Source: Trichuris trichiura
Taxonomy: Eukaryota > Nematoda > Enoplea > Trichinellida > Trichuridae
DNA: 64,000 nt
Assembly: GCA_037903355.1 (NCBI GenBank)
Contig: JBAJFE010000011.1
Location: 2,613,001-2,677,000, forward strand
Reading direction: 5' to 3'
Shown here: positions 44,301-58,300 of the stretch, one piece after another
Position numbering within the stretch: position 1 is the first letter of the stretch
How the letters are laid out: every line of letters starts with the position of its first letter
Notes under the pieces: generated by a model
What the model saw: only the letters and a program-made list of their open reading frames with translations
Told to the model about the DNA's origin: nothing
The model's database searches: none
Translations under genes and position numbers: made by a program

Positions 44301-47300
44301 CGACAGATCGAGCAGACTTCCCCTTCTGAGAGCCCTCGCAAGGCCGCGAAAATAAAGTGTTTTTTTTTGAAAAAAAGCATCTAGTTCGTGCGATGTAGTC
44401 AAGCATAATAAACAACTCTCGCAACAGCGTGAAAGCCTTGTTTTTTTCTTTAACCATATATGGTAAAATTTTCGTTTTTTTAAAAGACGCTCTCCTGCGT
44501 TGTTGTACGAAGGCTGAAAAAGAAAGGTCACACTATTCTGGGCCTTGAAAAAGCAGAGATGGATGAATCAAAAATGGCGATATTCATCACTACTCCTTCA
44601 AGCCTTGCGAGGGAATGTCAATTTATAAAAAGAAAGGCATAAAGCTTAGCCTCGTCGGGCAACCGCGCGAAGCTGCTATTGATGCGGTGGTAACATTTAC
44701 GCCTAACCCGAGTGCTTTTTAGCCGAACCTTCGTTGCACCTGAAAACCTCGTCACAATGGGTGAGCCGCGACTTGAAAACCGGATTTGCCGCGCTATGTT
44801 CGTAAGGATCAATTTACCTCTACTCGATCAGCTCGAGAGGTAACCACGCCCTTTTGCACCTGCGCAGCGGCGGCGGCGGCGTTCGCTGCAGCGACGGAAG
44901 CTGGGGCGGGACTGGCACCAGTACTGATGATACCGCTAACCTGAAACGACCAATCCATACTTAAAAATAAAAAGAGCAACTACACGCAAATGACCGAAGT
45001 CCACCCAAAGCTGACATTCTCACCAGCCTGTTCGGCTTAACGTAATCATAACGCGGGGTAGAAATTCATGTTTGAAATATGAATAATATAAACAAAATTT
45101 CATTGTACCGTTCCAAGCGCGTCGGAATTGGCGGCTACCAAACCAGGATACATTGGGTGGGTATTTAAAGCGTACGCATACGGGCTATAAGCGGTTGCCG
45201 GAGTTGCCACACCGGGAATAATAGCACTGGTTCCGGACTGCAACAAGACAACGAATGGAACGCGCAAAAAAGGCGGGAATGCCAAAAACGCTTACCACGG
45301 TCAGAGGGGCCACTCCAAGAGTCGATATGGTCGGCGTGGACATCTGCGTCATCAGCAGATTTTTTATGGCCAAATTTTGTCGCCCATTTATCAACAGCTG
45401 ATCTTTCAAGTGTTGCGGCGGATGCAAATATTTGCACTTCGGATTCTCCCTGGTGCAGCGGCCCTGCAAGTATATCACTCGCTCGTTGGACGGGTTTCTC
45501 GTAAACAAAACGTCGTTGCAATTTGTCACAATGGAGAAATGCCAAAAGACCGAAGCCCGAACAGTACAACGCGCTGGTAATGCGATAGCATCGAGCTGAT
45601 AACAACAACCGAGTGCATCATATCACGCCGTCAAGGAAAGTTTTCGCGAAAACTGCTGAACGCCCCCCGTTTTACAGCTGAAAAGCAAAGGTCACAAAAC
45701 ATACTCCCCGAAGCTTAATAACAACCGACGGGATGTAAAGTTTTGCTCATTGGCCAAGCGTGGTGTTTTAGTTAACGAAATTGCATTTTTCGGGATTGCA
45801 CTTTACACTAACAGCACTGACTCGTCAGAACACTTTTTCAAAGATAAAACAGGGTAATAAAACTACACGGATGAAATTACGCTTCGCGTGGAAAAGAGGT
45901 TGAAGGTCATAGTCGAATGGCAGTTTGAACTTTGCTGCCCCGCCTTATCATTTGAAAAGTTGCTGACTGGTCAACATGTTTTGGTAAAATGTCCCAAAAA
46001 AAAAGTTCAAAGAGCTACTTCGGTTTTCGCTTCGTCTCCCGTTTGCTGAACAAACCGCTTTGCTTAAACTTGAAGTTCGAAAACAGGGTTGTTGTTATCG
46101 TTGGCCCCGACGCAACTTCCACCGTTCGCTCCGCGCTTCGGCGGCAGAGGACAACAACTTGCGCATTTTTGATTAGGTAATTTGGAATCGGTACGCTGAG
46201 CAATGGAATGCCTAACAAAAACTGGACCGATTTTCGCCCGGTAACGCTCCTAACTGCCGTCAACTGCGTCAAAAGTAACTCGGTTTGCGAGGGGAGCATA
46301 CAAGTGACCTACAAAACGGCGAATGACCAACAAATCCAACTTGGACAACCTTGAAAAGAAAAACAGCTTCATTTGCACCTTAATAACGAATCACTTGTGC
46401 GACCAACGAGGCAAACGGAACAACACCACAAGAATGCCAACTGGTTCGTTGCATTGGCCTCCCGTTGGCTATTGCATCACTGGGTGCACCCGTGCACCCA
46501 TCCATTTATGGCAGTATTTCCACCAGCCCAAGCTACTAAGGCAGCCATTTCGATAACTCAAAATACACTAAAGCGCTACCATAGCCGGAAATAAGAGCGC
46601 AACGCTCTTTTCCACTGCTGTTACATTGTTTAGATAGATGACGTCTCTACTAGATCTTTTGACTAATCGACAAAGAAGGACAAAGACGGCATGTCAACAT
46701 CGCCTTGAAAAAAAAACGAGCTACAATGGAAATGACGAATAACACCTCGGAGTCAAGATGAAAGCGTTTGCGGAATCGCATTCCAGCGCATAGCTGAACA
46801 ACAAGATTCCAGTACGCCTGCAAGGAATACGATTTTGTCCTAATGGCACCCCACTGACAACATGCCAACCGTCGGGTGCCCCTGCCTACATATTCGCGTT
46901 GGACTGGGAGGATGTCCATTTGGATTAGAAAGAGAAATAGTAGAAGCACCCTAGGTGATCTCCAGCGACCGATTGTACGCCTGGCGATCGCATCTTAATT
47001 ATACTAATGCGTACTGCCATAGACGGCGGGCACAAATCATCCCCGTAACCATTTTGAATATTGATGCGGTGGCACTTTTTGTAACCAATTGGACAGGCGC
47101 GATGGGTTCGCCATGCACGCGAGCAATCATGCTGAAAGACGATCACCGTCGGCGCCCCTAACGACCATTCCGCCTGTACATACATCATCCAAAAACGGCT
47201 TTAAACACCGCATACGCATTCAAAATGGCGCCCGAAGGTCAGACGACTGGCTGATCGTAAATTCAATGCGCTTAATATATGAAACGGTTTTACGTACTTT

Positions 47301-48759
47301 AACTACAAACTTGCATGCAAATGGAAATGAGCTACTTATTACGGCGACTATGATCATTGTTAAATTGATTGAACGTAGCCGCTCAATTTATAAGGTAATT
47401 TGTTTTATCATAAACGGACGCACTGTCCCGTCGTGCTGACGCACGAAAAGCTCATGTATGGATAGCACGTCGCGGGCGGAAAAGACCCTGAGGTGACTTG
47501 CGTGAGTTGACGACAAACAAATGATAAAGGAGGGAAATTTAGCTAGAAACAGCCGACCGGCTCGTACGCACAAACACTTACGGACAGTACGCTTTCGAAA
47601 AGTTGTTAGGAAAAAATAATGACGCGAAAGAATTGCGCCACTTGCAATGAGAGAAAAGTAGTGCGACATAATGCCAAAACAAGTCGGCTTTAAAAAAGTT
47701 ACTTGAAAATGCTTTGCGCAAGCAGCCGACGGCAACTTTGCTATATGAACACATTTAAGGGCGCCGAAATTAAAGGGGGAAAAAATTGACGCGACCAAAT
47801 TTTCCACTGCCGCCGCCCTTGGAATGGACGGAAGAGTGAGTCGTCTGGCCGACGACCGTTCAATCATTTTTGATTGTACCAAACGTCGGATACGCTTTCT
47901 CCGGTCGTCGCGATGGGCAACCGACCGCTACATCAAAATATTGGCATTTGGCCAAGCGCCAAAGCGCATACAACTGTTATATACTCCCGACTGGACGCTC
48001 AAAGGACAAATGCCAATAAAAGAAACGAAACGACCCGCTAATGGGCAAGAAAAATTTTGTCCCGCGACCGCCTAGCTTATTGGCATCCATGAAAAGCTCA
48101 TTAATCATTCCATTGCAGGTCTCTTGAAGCGAAAGAGAGTCGAAGGCAACTACGCTGGTTGATAGGTAAGAAAATGGGCAGACGCGTTATCTTGCCTCAA
48201 GAAAATGACCTCAGAAAAAGGGCGAAATTGTCTTTGGCCGTTGAGCGCTCACTACTTTTAACCGTCACTAATTTTTTTTGTGAAAGCAAAAAAACGTTGG
48301 GAACCCTAAGCAGGCATCGATTACGCAAAGATAAAAGGAAACAAAAATGCCTACGAACGCCTTAGCGATTTGTATCTGGCGACATGCGGAAAGGGTTTGT
48401 CGGCGCGGCGATGTACAAAAATACGTCGGACCAGTTTTTTCTCCTCTCCGTCCGTCGGCTGCGGGAGAAAAAAAATAACACAACCTACCTTGATACTATC
48501 GTAGCAGGCAGTGACGCGTCCATTTTGCACTTCGACGTGCGAAGGCGGATGGGCAAATTTGCACTCGTTCTCCGATCGGGCGCACTGACCGCGCTGAAAT
48601 TCGCGGCACACCTCCAACTGGAGCCAACGGGAATCCTTGACGTTCATTAAATGATTGACCATGGCCATTAGATTGTTGCTATTTTCGTCGTACATATTGG
48701 CATTGTCGCTAACCGTCATCAACATGGCGACATGAAAGATGACAATGAGTCTTTTGCAC
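41331..48759 (-). CDS. mbl: Muscleblind-type CCCH RNA-binding splicing regulator
   Basis: Coding exons: 48725-48489 (exon begins 48759), 45463-45296, 45237-45109, 44940-44818, 44073-43942, 42934-42784, 42046 or 42027-41962 and 41884-41331. Fingers 1 and 2: [36 protein letters not shown] and [20 protein letters not shown]. Fingers 3 and 4: [18 protein letters not shown] and [12 protein letters not shown], then CTQFHPP. Between them are Ala/Pro-rich linkers, a basic SKKRALEVD exon and [16 protein letters not shown]. Muscleblind binds YGCY/CUG RNA and controls alternative splicing in the nucleus. The full-inclusion model encodes about 519 residues. Splice phases are consistent throughout, and several exons (129, 123, 132 nt) are frame-neutral cassettes. 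The second finger pair is more divergent than the first. The 5' UTR exons were not located. Confidence 0.88.
46481..46500. repeat. 20-nt palindrome in muscleblind intron
   Basis: TGGGTGCACCCGTGCACCCA: two 9-nt arms around CC, within the 3-kb intron after the finger 1/2 exon. Confidence 0.8.
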
Positions 48760-48910
48760 CTACACCGGAAAAAGGTTGGAGGCACCTTGGACTAGTCGAC
48801 CCTGCGTCACCGAAGGCGATAGAAAGCTGACCAATTGCCGTCAACACAGAGGGCGCTCCTGTAGACGGGGACACTACGCAGAAGGAAGGACCGAACGAGC
48901 AAATGGAGGC

Positions 48911-48975
48911 GGAACAGCAGCAGTAGCAGCAGTAGCAGCGGCAGCACCAGCAGTAGCGGCGGCGGCAACGATGGC
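48911..48975 (-). repeat. CUG/GCC-rich imperfect triplet tract upstream of muscleblind finger 1/2 exon
   Basis: On the transcript strand the tract reads as interrupted CUG and GCC/GCU triplets (for example CTGCTGCTACTGCTGCTACT), 150-215 nt 5' of the 48759 acceptor. Such YGCY-dense RNA is the preferred ligand of muscleblind proteins. Confidence 0.75.
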
Positions 48976-49309
48976 GGAGAAGGCGGCAACGAAAACCCGT
49001 GATGTAGGACGAACAGGCAAAAGCGCAAACAGCCACAACAGCAACACGGACAACGCAGTGCGACTGGCAACAGCGGTACAAATTCGAACTGTTCTACTAC
49101 CAGCAATCGGCATCGAAGTAAAGCGAAAAAGCTAGCTGACAATCTGAAATCAGAGAACCCACCGTCAACAACTAAAAATAAAATCAATAGATATACGAAA
49201 AAGAAACGCGCGATAGCGTATCGATTCTCCTCCGCGCGAGCACCAAATAAACCCATCTGCAACCAATCGCTGCCATTTTTTTCTGATAACCAACAACACG
49301 TCAACCTTA

Positions 49310-52300
49310 TGAGGATAAACTAGATAAATTTGCATAAAATTTAAAATGGCGCAATTTCGCGCGCGCCGCGCTCAGTTCGTCCAAACGACGTAGGGAATGG
49401 TGCCCATATCTACTTGCAGAAACCGCCAAACAACTGTAAGGACAGCCTCAATGAACGACTTGAGCATGTCCGCGACAAACGAGGAGACAACTGTTCCTTG
49501 CGTCATTTCGCTTTCCATCTTTGGCTATGCCATTTTTCCATTGTCACCCAAACTCGGCGGCTACCTCGCGTACGAGTTGGCACAGTCTGCAAAATGAATG
49601 AAAGCATAGTTTGTGCTGGTATTACAAGGAACAATTGATGGACTACCAGCACCTATCGATTGAAATGCTTATACAACCAAACTCACTATTGGGCAGTTTG
49701 GCAGAACGATAGTGCTGCCATCACATCCGACAGAGTCCTTATATGGTGGACGGTCAAGCCGGTTTCGTATCCTGTCGTCGAAAAGACGTCGATGAACGTT
49801 GTTCGCCTTGATCGGACTGGTTGCCTTGATGAGCAGGAGGAGCGAAAGGTGGAGAACATTCGCACAGTCCGTCCGGGTGGCCTTTCATTAATGGACGCGC
49901 GCGGACTATGACTGCCATCACTGTGGTCCCAAGTACGTTGGCGAACTTATCGCATCGTCCGTTCTGGGAAGTGGCGACAGCGGCGCCTACGGCGGCTGTT
50001 GCGGCGGCGACACTCATGCAAACAGTTCCGATTGGCGGCGACCAGTTTTTCGAGCTCACAGTCAACATAACGCATACACTCACATAGGCACACGAGCACG
50101 GTAACGACGATACGGAACGTCGCCGGCGCAGGTTTTCACGAGAGCAACGTCGCGCCAATTGAACGTCCTTTTGTCAACAGTTCACCCCAAATTGGCTGCA
50201 GCACATCTCTCTCTCTCTCTCTCTTTCTTTGGTAGTGCGAAAATGCCTAAAATGCCTGTATCGCTTAGCAGTGACTCACAATGCGTCATGCAGCCGATCG
50301 AGTAGCAACGAAAAATGTGATGGAACTATGCCCACGACCTGTTTCGATCAGGAAAAACAAATGCGACTGATATATCAAAGATAAACGACGACAGTTTTTA
50401 ATAAACATATGGCCGCGCGTCGTTCAGCAAAAGATAAGAATGGAGCCCAACGGCAGTATGCGCGCGCGCGCGCGCGATTGACTCTCGGTTATGCCGATGG
50501 CCAACGACCGAACAAGAAAAAGAGAAATTATCATTCCATGATTCAGACGCGCAGGAATGTGAAGAAAGGCTTTTTCAGCCGAGTCGGTTGCAAGACAATG
50601 ACGCACAAGCAACAGGACTGATCGGACACAAGGAGAGCGCGGGCATGCGCAACATGTGGGCCCAGTTTCAAACGCGCCCAATACCCAACCGGATGTTGAC
50701 GGCATGGCCTTAATTCATAACGCGACAACCGCGCGCCATAGTGTCTCATCTTACCGGCAGGTCAATCGACCAACAGTTGATTGGTTCATTCTTGACGCGG
50801 GCTTTTTCTTGTCGAAAACGGCCCAAGCGACCAAGACGAGTTTGCCAAAGGAGAACACAAGAGAAAATGGGCTTAGAATACTTCCTTTGGCCGAACAAAA
50901 ACAGCGAAAAGGTTCACGGCCTTGAACGGTTAACAATGGAACCTTGCCAACCCCAACACATTCCGTTCGGTGCAATGGTCAGTCGCTGAGAGAAGAAGAC
51001 GAGAGACAAGGAGTTGTGTCTTGGTCACGCCAAGGACAAGTGTGCGATGGGAAGCGCGATAGGATGGACCGCGCAAGGCTCGCCCTGGGGCTATTTTTCA
51101 ACGCGGCGTTTAAATTCAAAAAAAGCACGCATGCGAAGACTTAAGGCGAAAAAAAAGCAACGACGACCACTCTCTTCCACCACGATCCGATGCGATCATA
51201 AGGGAACCAATGACCGCATCAACGGCGGCCTTCCTTTCGTTGAACACAATTCCCAGCCGAGGAAGCGTACGAGAAAATGTGGTCGAAAAATGATCTGCCG
51301 CCAAACAAGTTGGACGGACACGATGGTCCGCGCGCGAGGCAAGAAGTTATAATGACGGATGCATTTTCGACAACACTGAAATGATTCACTGCCATTTTGG
51401 TCGTCTATGGATTACATATGTATGACGGAACACCTAAGCTCGATCCGACTTGATCGAACTGCCATTCGTCGACAACTGAGCACATCTATTACGCTAACGT
51501 TAGTTCAAATAAGCTATTTTCGTAGTGTCATTTTTTTACATAAAATAGGATAGTCCTTCCTATCACTATGAAAGTTAATTAAATCTGCTGCAGTCGTAAG
51601 GCAACGAGGGCTAAAGGCAAGGAAACGTCTAAGAGAGATTATCGTCGCTTAACAGGGCAAAATATACAAGCATAAGAAGGGAAAATACAGTGAACACAGG
51701 AATGGCAATTGCGACACTGCTCGATTAGAAGGCACTCTTACAATGATGTCTGCTTGAAAGCAGAAACATTTCTTCTCACACTTAGCTATTTGCTATAGCA
51801 CGCATCAATGGATGGTGTTAGTATCGTTTAAGCAAAGTTTTACGCCAACGTAACGAAGCGTGCTAATTCGCGCCAAAGGCGGTATTTCATTCTTCAATGG
51901 AACCAACCGCGCTTGCTTTCTCCTTCTCTTCTCCGCACTACGCGCAGCGTCATCACCGTAAGGTCTTACGTTAAAACTCCTAAGGGTGAATCTGCGACAA
52001 GGATCAATAAGCAACAGCGATCAGATCCTTTCCCACCATCAGCACTAGTAAATACAGGAGCCATTAGGGAAATGCCGGAATCCATTCCCTTTTGGCGGGA
52101 AAGCCAGCTGGCATGTCGATCTTGGACAAAATTCAATCATTGTTTTTCTTTACGCCCATCATCAAGAGCGAAAAGCGGTCCGATATATGATACCACCGCG
52201 CTTGAATCAACTATCGCTGCTACGCAAAGCATTGCGGCATCGTTCGAACGTCTTCCCGACGCCTCGTTTGCTACAATAACTTTAACAAAAAGCGGAACCT

Positions 52301-55300
52301 GAAAAGGGTGCCTGGCCAACCATTCTCCTTTGGCTTTGGGTTGGCGCTTTCCCGCGCTCTCGGAATGATCATGCCCGTTGGATGTCCGCAAAGGTCAAGA
52401 CGTCTTGCAGGAATCATTTTTTAATGAGAACTTTGCCCGATGATCCATTGCGACGTAAGACGACGGAAAAACTGCCCGCCCGAATGGAACCACGCGGTCA
52501 ACAGGGACAAACGACTGACCTGCTTGGTCAAGCAGGGATCATTGCAAAGAGCTAAGTAGGTATCCATGGCCGGCAGCCGACTGAGGTCCACCAATCGATA
52601 GGAGCGTTCGCGGAAGGACCGATGCCGTATCGATTGTCTTTAAAATGATTTATTAATCGAATCATCCGATGACAAAGTAGAGAACCAACACTGGGCAACT
52701 ACTGCTTGCTAACCATAGTGTACATACATACATACCAACAGGCGGCAAAATTTTTACACGATTAATAAATTATCTAAGCAGAGCCATGAGCGCACTGCCT
52801 GATTCTTGCTGAATCGATGAAGAGCAAGAAGAAGCTGTGAATGCTAGCCGATAGGGGCAATAAGTATGAGTCCAAATATGCATCTCGAAGGAAAAGGTCA
52901 CTTACAAGCATAACATAAAGGCAACTGCCTTTCGGATTTACTACTCGCCGTAGGAACGCTATTTCTCAATGAGAAGTAACCCTAAGACTGCTTAGGCAGT
53001 GCAGTCAATTGGCCGCCGGATATATGAGGACCTAAGTGAAAAGCAGGAGGCTAGCAACCCGCATGAAAGTTGAGCGCTGGTAACTTCGATTAGCCGAAGG
53101 AAAATCAAAGGAATGGGCCCCAATGTTGTCAAAAGGAAACCCGTCTTCTCTAGAGGGCGCCACAGTGAAATGGATGCTGGCTAGTTTTCCCTCTTCGCTC
53201 GAGCGATGGCCGTTTCGCTTACTTCCCATTCTTAAACGGGAAAATGTCGTCTAGACGCGAGATAAATCTACAATCGCGACGTGCAGCCAATTTCAAGGGC
53301 AAATTAAAGTTGCACAACACGAAGAGCGTTGTAAATCTCCGCTCCGGTTTGGCTGTCCACTTGGATTACGACAGGCGGGTCCCGTCAGGCTGACTCGACG
53401 ACAAGCTGTGATTTAAAGGCACCTTTCGTTGTCTGGAAACCGGCGGCAAACGACACCAAGCTCGGCAAGAGAAAAAGCGGGAAAACCTATTACTTCCATT
53501 GAATTTTAACCGACATGCCGGCATTAATAACTTAAAAAGAAAACAACCAAAGCAACAGTGCGCTGACTGGACGGCGAAGGGAAAAAACAAAAATGAAAAT
53601 AACCTCGCCAAAGTCATTTTGTTTGTCGCGTCCTTCTCGGCTGCGAACTGGAATGAAGGAAGAGCATTTCGCTCACATTCTGAAAAAAAAGACCTTTCGG
53701 ACGACCAAAGGGAAAGGCAATAAGTGCATAAAAGTGCCAAGATTAAGCGCGCTGCGCGAACAAATGATGAAAAGCTTTGGCGAGCGAATAGGCGAAGCGA
53801 TAAAGAGAGGTCCCAAGGCGCGCGAGATGCCGCGCATTCTTCGGCGGCGCTTAAAAGACGTTCTGAAACCGGACACGACGAAAGCGTTAAAAGCAAAAAA
53901 GAGCTTCTGCGCGAACCGGCTAGCAACAAGACGAGATGACTTAATATACGAAAACTTGCTTCGAACAGGTTATTTTGTGTACAACCAATTCGGCAAAAGG
54001 CCAACCAACAAACAGGCGCAAACGATAATGGAAGTCGGCGGCAGTTTGGAGAACCATTACAAGTTGTTGGAATAGCAGCGGCGGCGGCAGCGGAAAGACG
54101 GAAGGCCGTCGGATCAATGGGGGACAACGGTCTCCGTTGGTTAGCCTCGGCTAACTGCGCATTTGGGAAGAAAAAAGGAACAAAATCAATGGCCATTCGG
54201 CGACGTAGATTTACGCATATACAACATCAACCGAGACGTAAGGCAATGAGCGCTAGCCAACGTACCGCCAATTCTGCCGGCGCCAACCAACGGATATGAA
54301 TGTGGAACTTTACAACGATAGCAGCACCTTTCCGGATAACTTCCGGCAGTTAAGCATTGGAATGAACAACTGCAGAGCTTTGCTGGAATACTGGAAGCGC
54401 CACCGATGAGAGCACAGCTGGTGCGCCGAGCTTAAGGCATCAAGGAGCAACGATTAATTTCAACCTCACCAAAGATCGTATCTAGAAAATTGCACTCGGC
54501 TAAGACAGCGTGGAGAAGTGTTCAAAAATGTCGTCGGACTGCCATCGTCTCAACTTCGTTATCCGTTGACGCCAGCAAGTAAAAGCAAACCTTACTTGGC
54601 CTCCGCTAAGGGCAGCGTGACTTTTCAAAATTCAAATCGATCCCTAATAGCCGATGCCAAATGTTTCTTACGTAAAAATTAACAATATCCAAGGAACCAC
54701 CGAAAGAAAACAATATAGGTAATAGCGTAGGAACCTCACTGATAAGCATTAAAAACGCAACTACCAGCAAATGGTCACACTTAGGTTTGAAGACGTACGC
54801 GCGGACGAACTGGCTGAAAATGCGTGGGAAATTAGATAAGATAAAGACCCGGCCAAAATTGTCCATTTCTTCGCAAAGCAGATGGGGCAACGATCGTTGT
54901 TGATTCGCGCACCCTCTTTGAAAGCCTAACTAAGAAGGACAACCGATTGAATGGATTATAAGTCGAAAGGAAGTCGGTAAACGAGCCCGGCCGGCAATTA
55001 AACCTTCGCTAGAGCTTTTCAAGCACACAAGGCGGGAAATAAATGACCACCGATGAACAAACATGGACCAATTGATGGATTGGGCCAGCGGAGTTCATCC
55101 GTCGTTGTCTTCTAATCATCGAGCAGCGCAAGACGACGGAAGTGGCGCGTCCGTTTTGCGTTGGTCGTCGTTTAAACTAATACCAACGACCCTACGGAGA
55201 CCAGTTAACTCTATATGAATCATTGGGCACCTTGAAAAGCCAACAGAATCAAAGGTTAGAACGGTAGTTCGATTTGGCGGCACCCATAGGCAAAGTTGCA

Positions 55301-58300
55301 ACTCGTACAAGATGGAAAGACCGCGCTGCGCCAAGATGTATGCCTTCCGTCGGACTGACATCTCATAGACGACGACGAGGCAGCCAAAAATGGGGCCAGC
55401 AAGCAAAGACGACGATTTGGCACCCGACGGATCGTTGCTTGGATGACCGACTTTGCCTGTGAAAAATTTACGAGCAAAAAAAGTGAACTTCTTCTTCTTC
55501 TTCGTTGAAACGCATTCCGAGTAGCGGAGAGGCGTTCAACACGGGGCAGTGTTGAAAAAGTGCGCCTTCCCACACTTTGCGAGCTGCAAAACGTCCTACG
55601 GGGCCAACAGGAGCAGCAGCAAAGCTGGCAAGGTTTTTCAATGGATGAAAAATTGGCAGTTTCAACGTTGCAAATTGGGACACCTCGAAAACGATGACGA
55701 CGACTACGACGATCTCTTAATTCGGCAGACTTCTCTCTTTCGATCGTCGAAAAGTGAAAGTTGGCCCGCTGTTTATAGGCGCATACACAGAACTAATCGC
55801 CCACAGGAAGGCCATCCAGGGGCTTCCTTACTAAGCGTTATGTAATAACCAAAGGCCTACACTAACAATGGAAATACCAGTGACGACGTTAAAATGGGAG
55901 AATGATATATCGACCGATCGGAGGCGATCCACCTTCCTTGAAAATGTTCGATCATAGCTCTACGTAGAATGAGTGAGAGAAAGGATAATTGAGGCGAAAC
56001 TTGTGGGGCGCATCGGCGGCAGTTGGTGAAGTGAGAGAGAGCGGAGACGGGCGAATCGCAGCGTGGCACGGCAACATTAAAGCTGAAGAGAAGATCGCTC
56101 GACGGCGCATCCCTGAACATCAAATTGGCAAGCAATGGCCATTTGGCACACAGTGTCAAAAAGACTCACGCAACTGCTTGCCAATGCTAAACGTGCTCCC
56201 CTTATGTACCTACACGCACGTTGCGCACTTGCAAGGGCGAAAAATAAATGGTGACCCTTTCAAGACGGCCATTCGGGCTACGACGAGTCTTACACGTCGA
56301 AGTAAAAGAGTTACAAATCTTTGCTCCCAAGAGCCGACGCATCAACAGAGCACTATAACTGCCATTAGCCTGCATGCAATCGCTTCAATTGCCTTCGAAC
56401 AGTAACCGATGCTCAACTCGTAAAAACAGCTCAAAGGAAGTTAAACATATTTGCATACTGCAGTCGGTTAGCTTAAAAGCTAAAAAAGAGTTTACGAATT
56501 CGCGGAAGGGCAACCAAGTTGCAAAGTGCAATCGGTGCCCCAAAGCGGAAGAGAAAGAAAGACACAGTTATTCGCCTACGGGCATAGCTTCGGAAAGAAA
56601 ACTTTAAAGAAAAAAAAAGTAACCGATCCTATCTGACTGTTAACAGTTTACAGCTGAGACTATCACCTCTGGTTGGTCATTCAATTTAACTTTTCAAAAC
56701 ACTGAGCAGTGTACGTACCAATTGAAGGAAAACACTTCGCTTTTGTCAGCGTTGATGCTGTTGCTGTCGTCTACCTCTTTTTGGTTAACGCGCGACTAGC
56801 AGACAGCCGGGACGGAAATGGCCGTCGAAGATTGCCGAAGTCGGTCGAATTGAAAGGAGAAGAATTTGAAGGAAAAAACGGTAGCATCATCCAAGTCGGC
56901 TGATTCATTAAGCGCGCAACAATAAACAGACGTCGCGACGATGACCAAACGGCGGCAACGGTTTTCGAGCCAGTCGGTGCCATGTAACGACGGATACATT
57001 CTTTCTTTTTTAACTTCTCAACTCAGCGTCGTCGTCTCATTGCTCTTCCCATTTTGCTCATCGGATGGGCCACCACTGTGTGTGTGCATCTAATTGAAAC
57101 GCCGACGCGGAAAGCACTGGACCGACGGTCCTTCGATGTGCAATGCCGTTTTGCGTCCGGTCCATCGATTCGGTCGAGTATCTAATCAAAATGCTACCAG
57201 ACCAATAATTGACAGTTAATCAAAGTGCGCCGAACCGGCCTTGAGCACAAGCAGCAGCACAGTACACATCAACCCAACGAAGCGCCGAACGAGAGACGGA
57301 GAGAGAGAAAAGTGGGCCCAAAACCTACACTGCAAAGGCGTTTCATTGGCAATGGCGGCTCAGCGCCTTGGCGGAATTGGTGAACAACGTTGAATCAACA
57401 AGATTGGCCAACCAAGCGCCCATCCATCAAATGGCGGCTGCATCGGCGGACAGGAAAACAACTTGCGTCAGTGACGGCGGGTGCTCGTGGGCCCAAAACT
57501 TGCAATAAAATGCTCCCATGCAGACAGGCCGCTGCCAGTAGCCAATTTCAAAATGGGACCGGCGTCGAGACGACCATCCAAGCGCAACTGCTACACGAGG
57601 CAACAAACAATTCGCAACATCGAAAAAGTATCGCTTCGCTAGCGGAACGTGTGAACCGTGCGCAAGCGAGCGCATCGAAGGTGGGTTTAAAAATTCCAAC
57701 TAAATTCAATGGGGCCTACAACCGAAATGTGTGCATATATAACCTTCCGGGGGCGAAAACCATAATAAATAGTTAACTGTTTTTTAAACGCCTACGTAGC
57801 AACGTCCGAACTCAACTACAACGCAGCAGAGAGTAAAAAACTGAAACGTAAGGAAGATAAGCCGTCAACCCGTCCGCTTCCCGCGACCAATAGTGCAACT
57901 TGAATAGTTGACTAAATAACAACATGGGCCACCGACGACAAGCAATGCGCCTAAACAGCTCGCGGCATATTGCTTCCGGTGTTCACAAACGGCCTGTGCG
58001 CATGTTGACGGTGAACTACCATCCTCCTACTATTAGCCGACTTGGCAGTATGGCCTTTTTCAAAGCAAAAACGGAGCGAAACATGTGCAGACGAGGCTGG
58101 GAATGCGGGTGCGCCTTGCCAAGCAATGAGAACCAAGAAAATAACGGGAACGCGTTAGAAGCTAAGGAAACAACGATGCATTTGATTGCCATATGCAAAA
58201 ACTCAAACAAACGGGAATGCAACGCAACATTTAACTGGTGAGCGCACGAAGAGAAAGCCTTCCCAACTCAGCTGCAATAAAGCCCAACATATATACATTA

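Noticed and set aside
43822..44457. 211-codon hydrophobic minus-strand frame that looks like a multi-pass membrane protein
   Set aside because: Only 44073-43942 of it makes sense, as a phase 0/0 muscleblind exon with good splice sites. The hydrophobic remainder is T-rich intron sequence read through.
47388..47882. 164-codon minus-strand frame
   Set aside because: It lies in a muscleblind intron and shows no domain, no signal and no conserved motif.
48776..49135. Ala/Thr-rich plus-strand frame
   Set aside because: It is the antisense reading of a CUG/GCC triplet tract upstream of the muscleblind finger 1/2 exon.
53366..54196. 276-codon open frame on the minus strand
   Set aside because: It overlaps a 160-codon frame on the plus strand, has Ser/Leu/Arg/Cys-rich composition without domains, and has no splice-supported partners. 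Low stop density explains it better.
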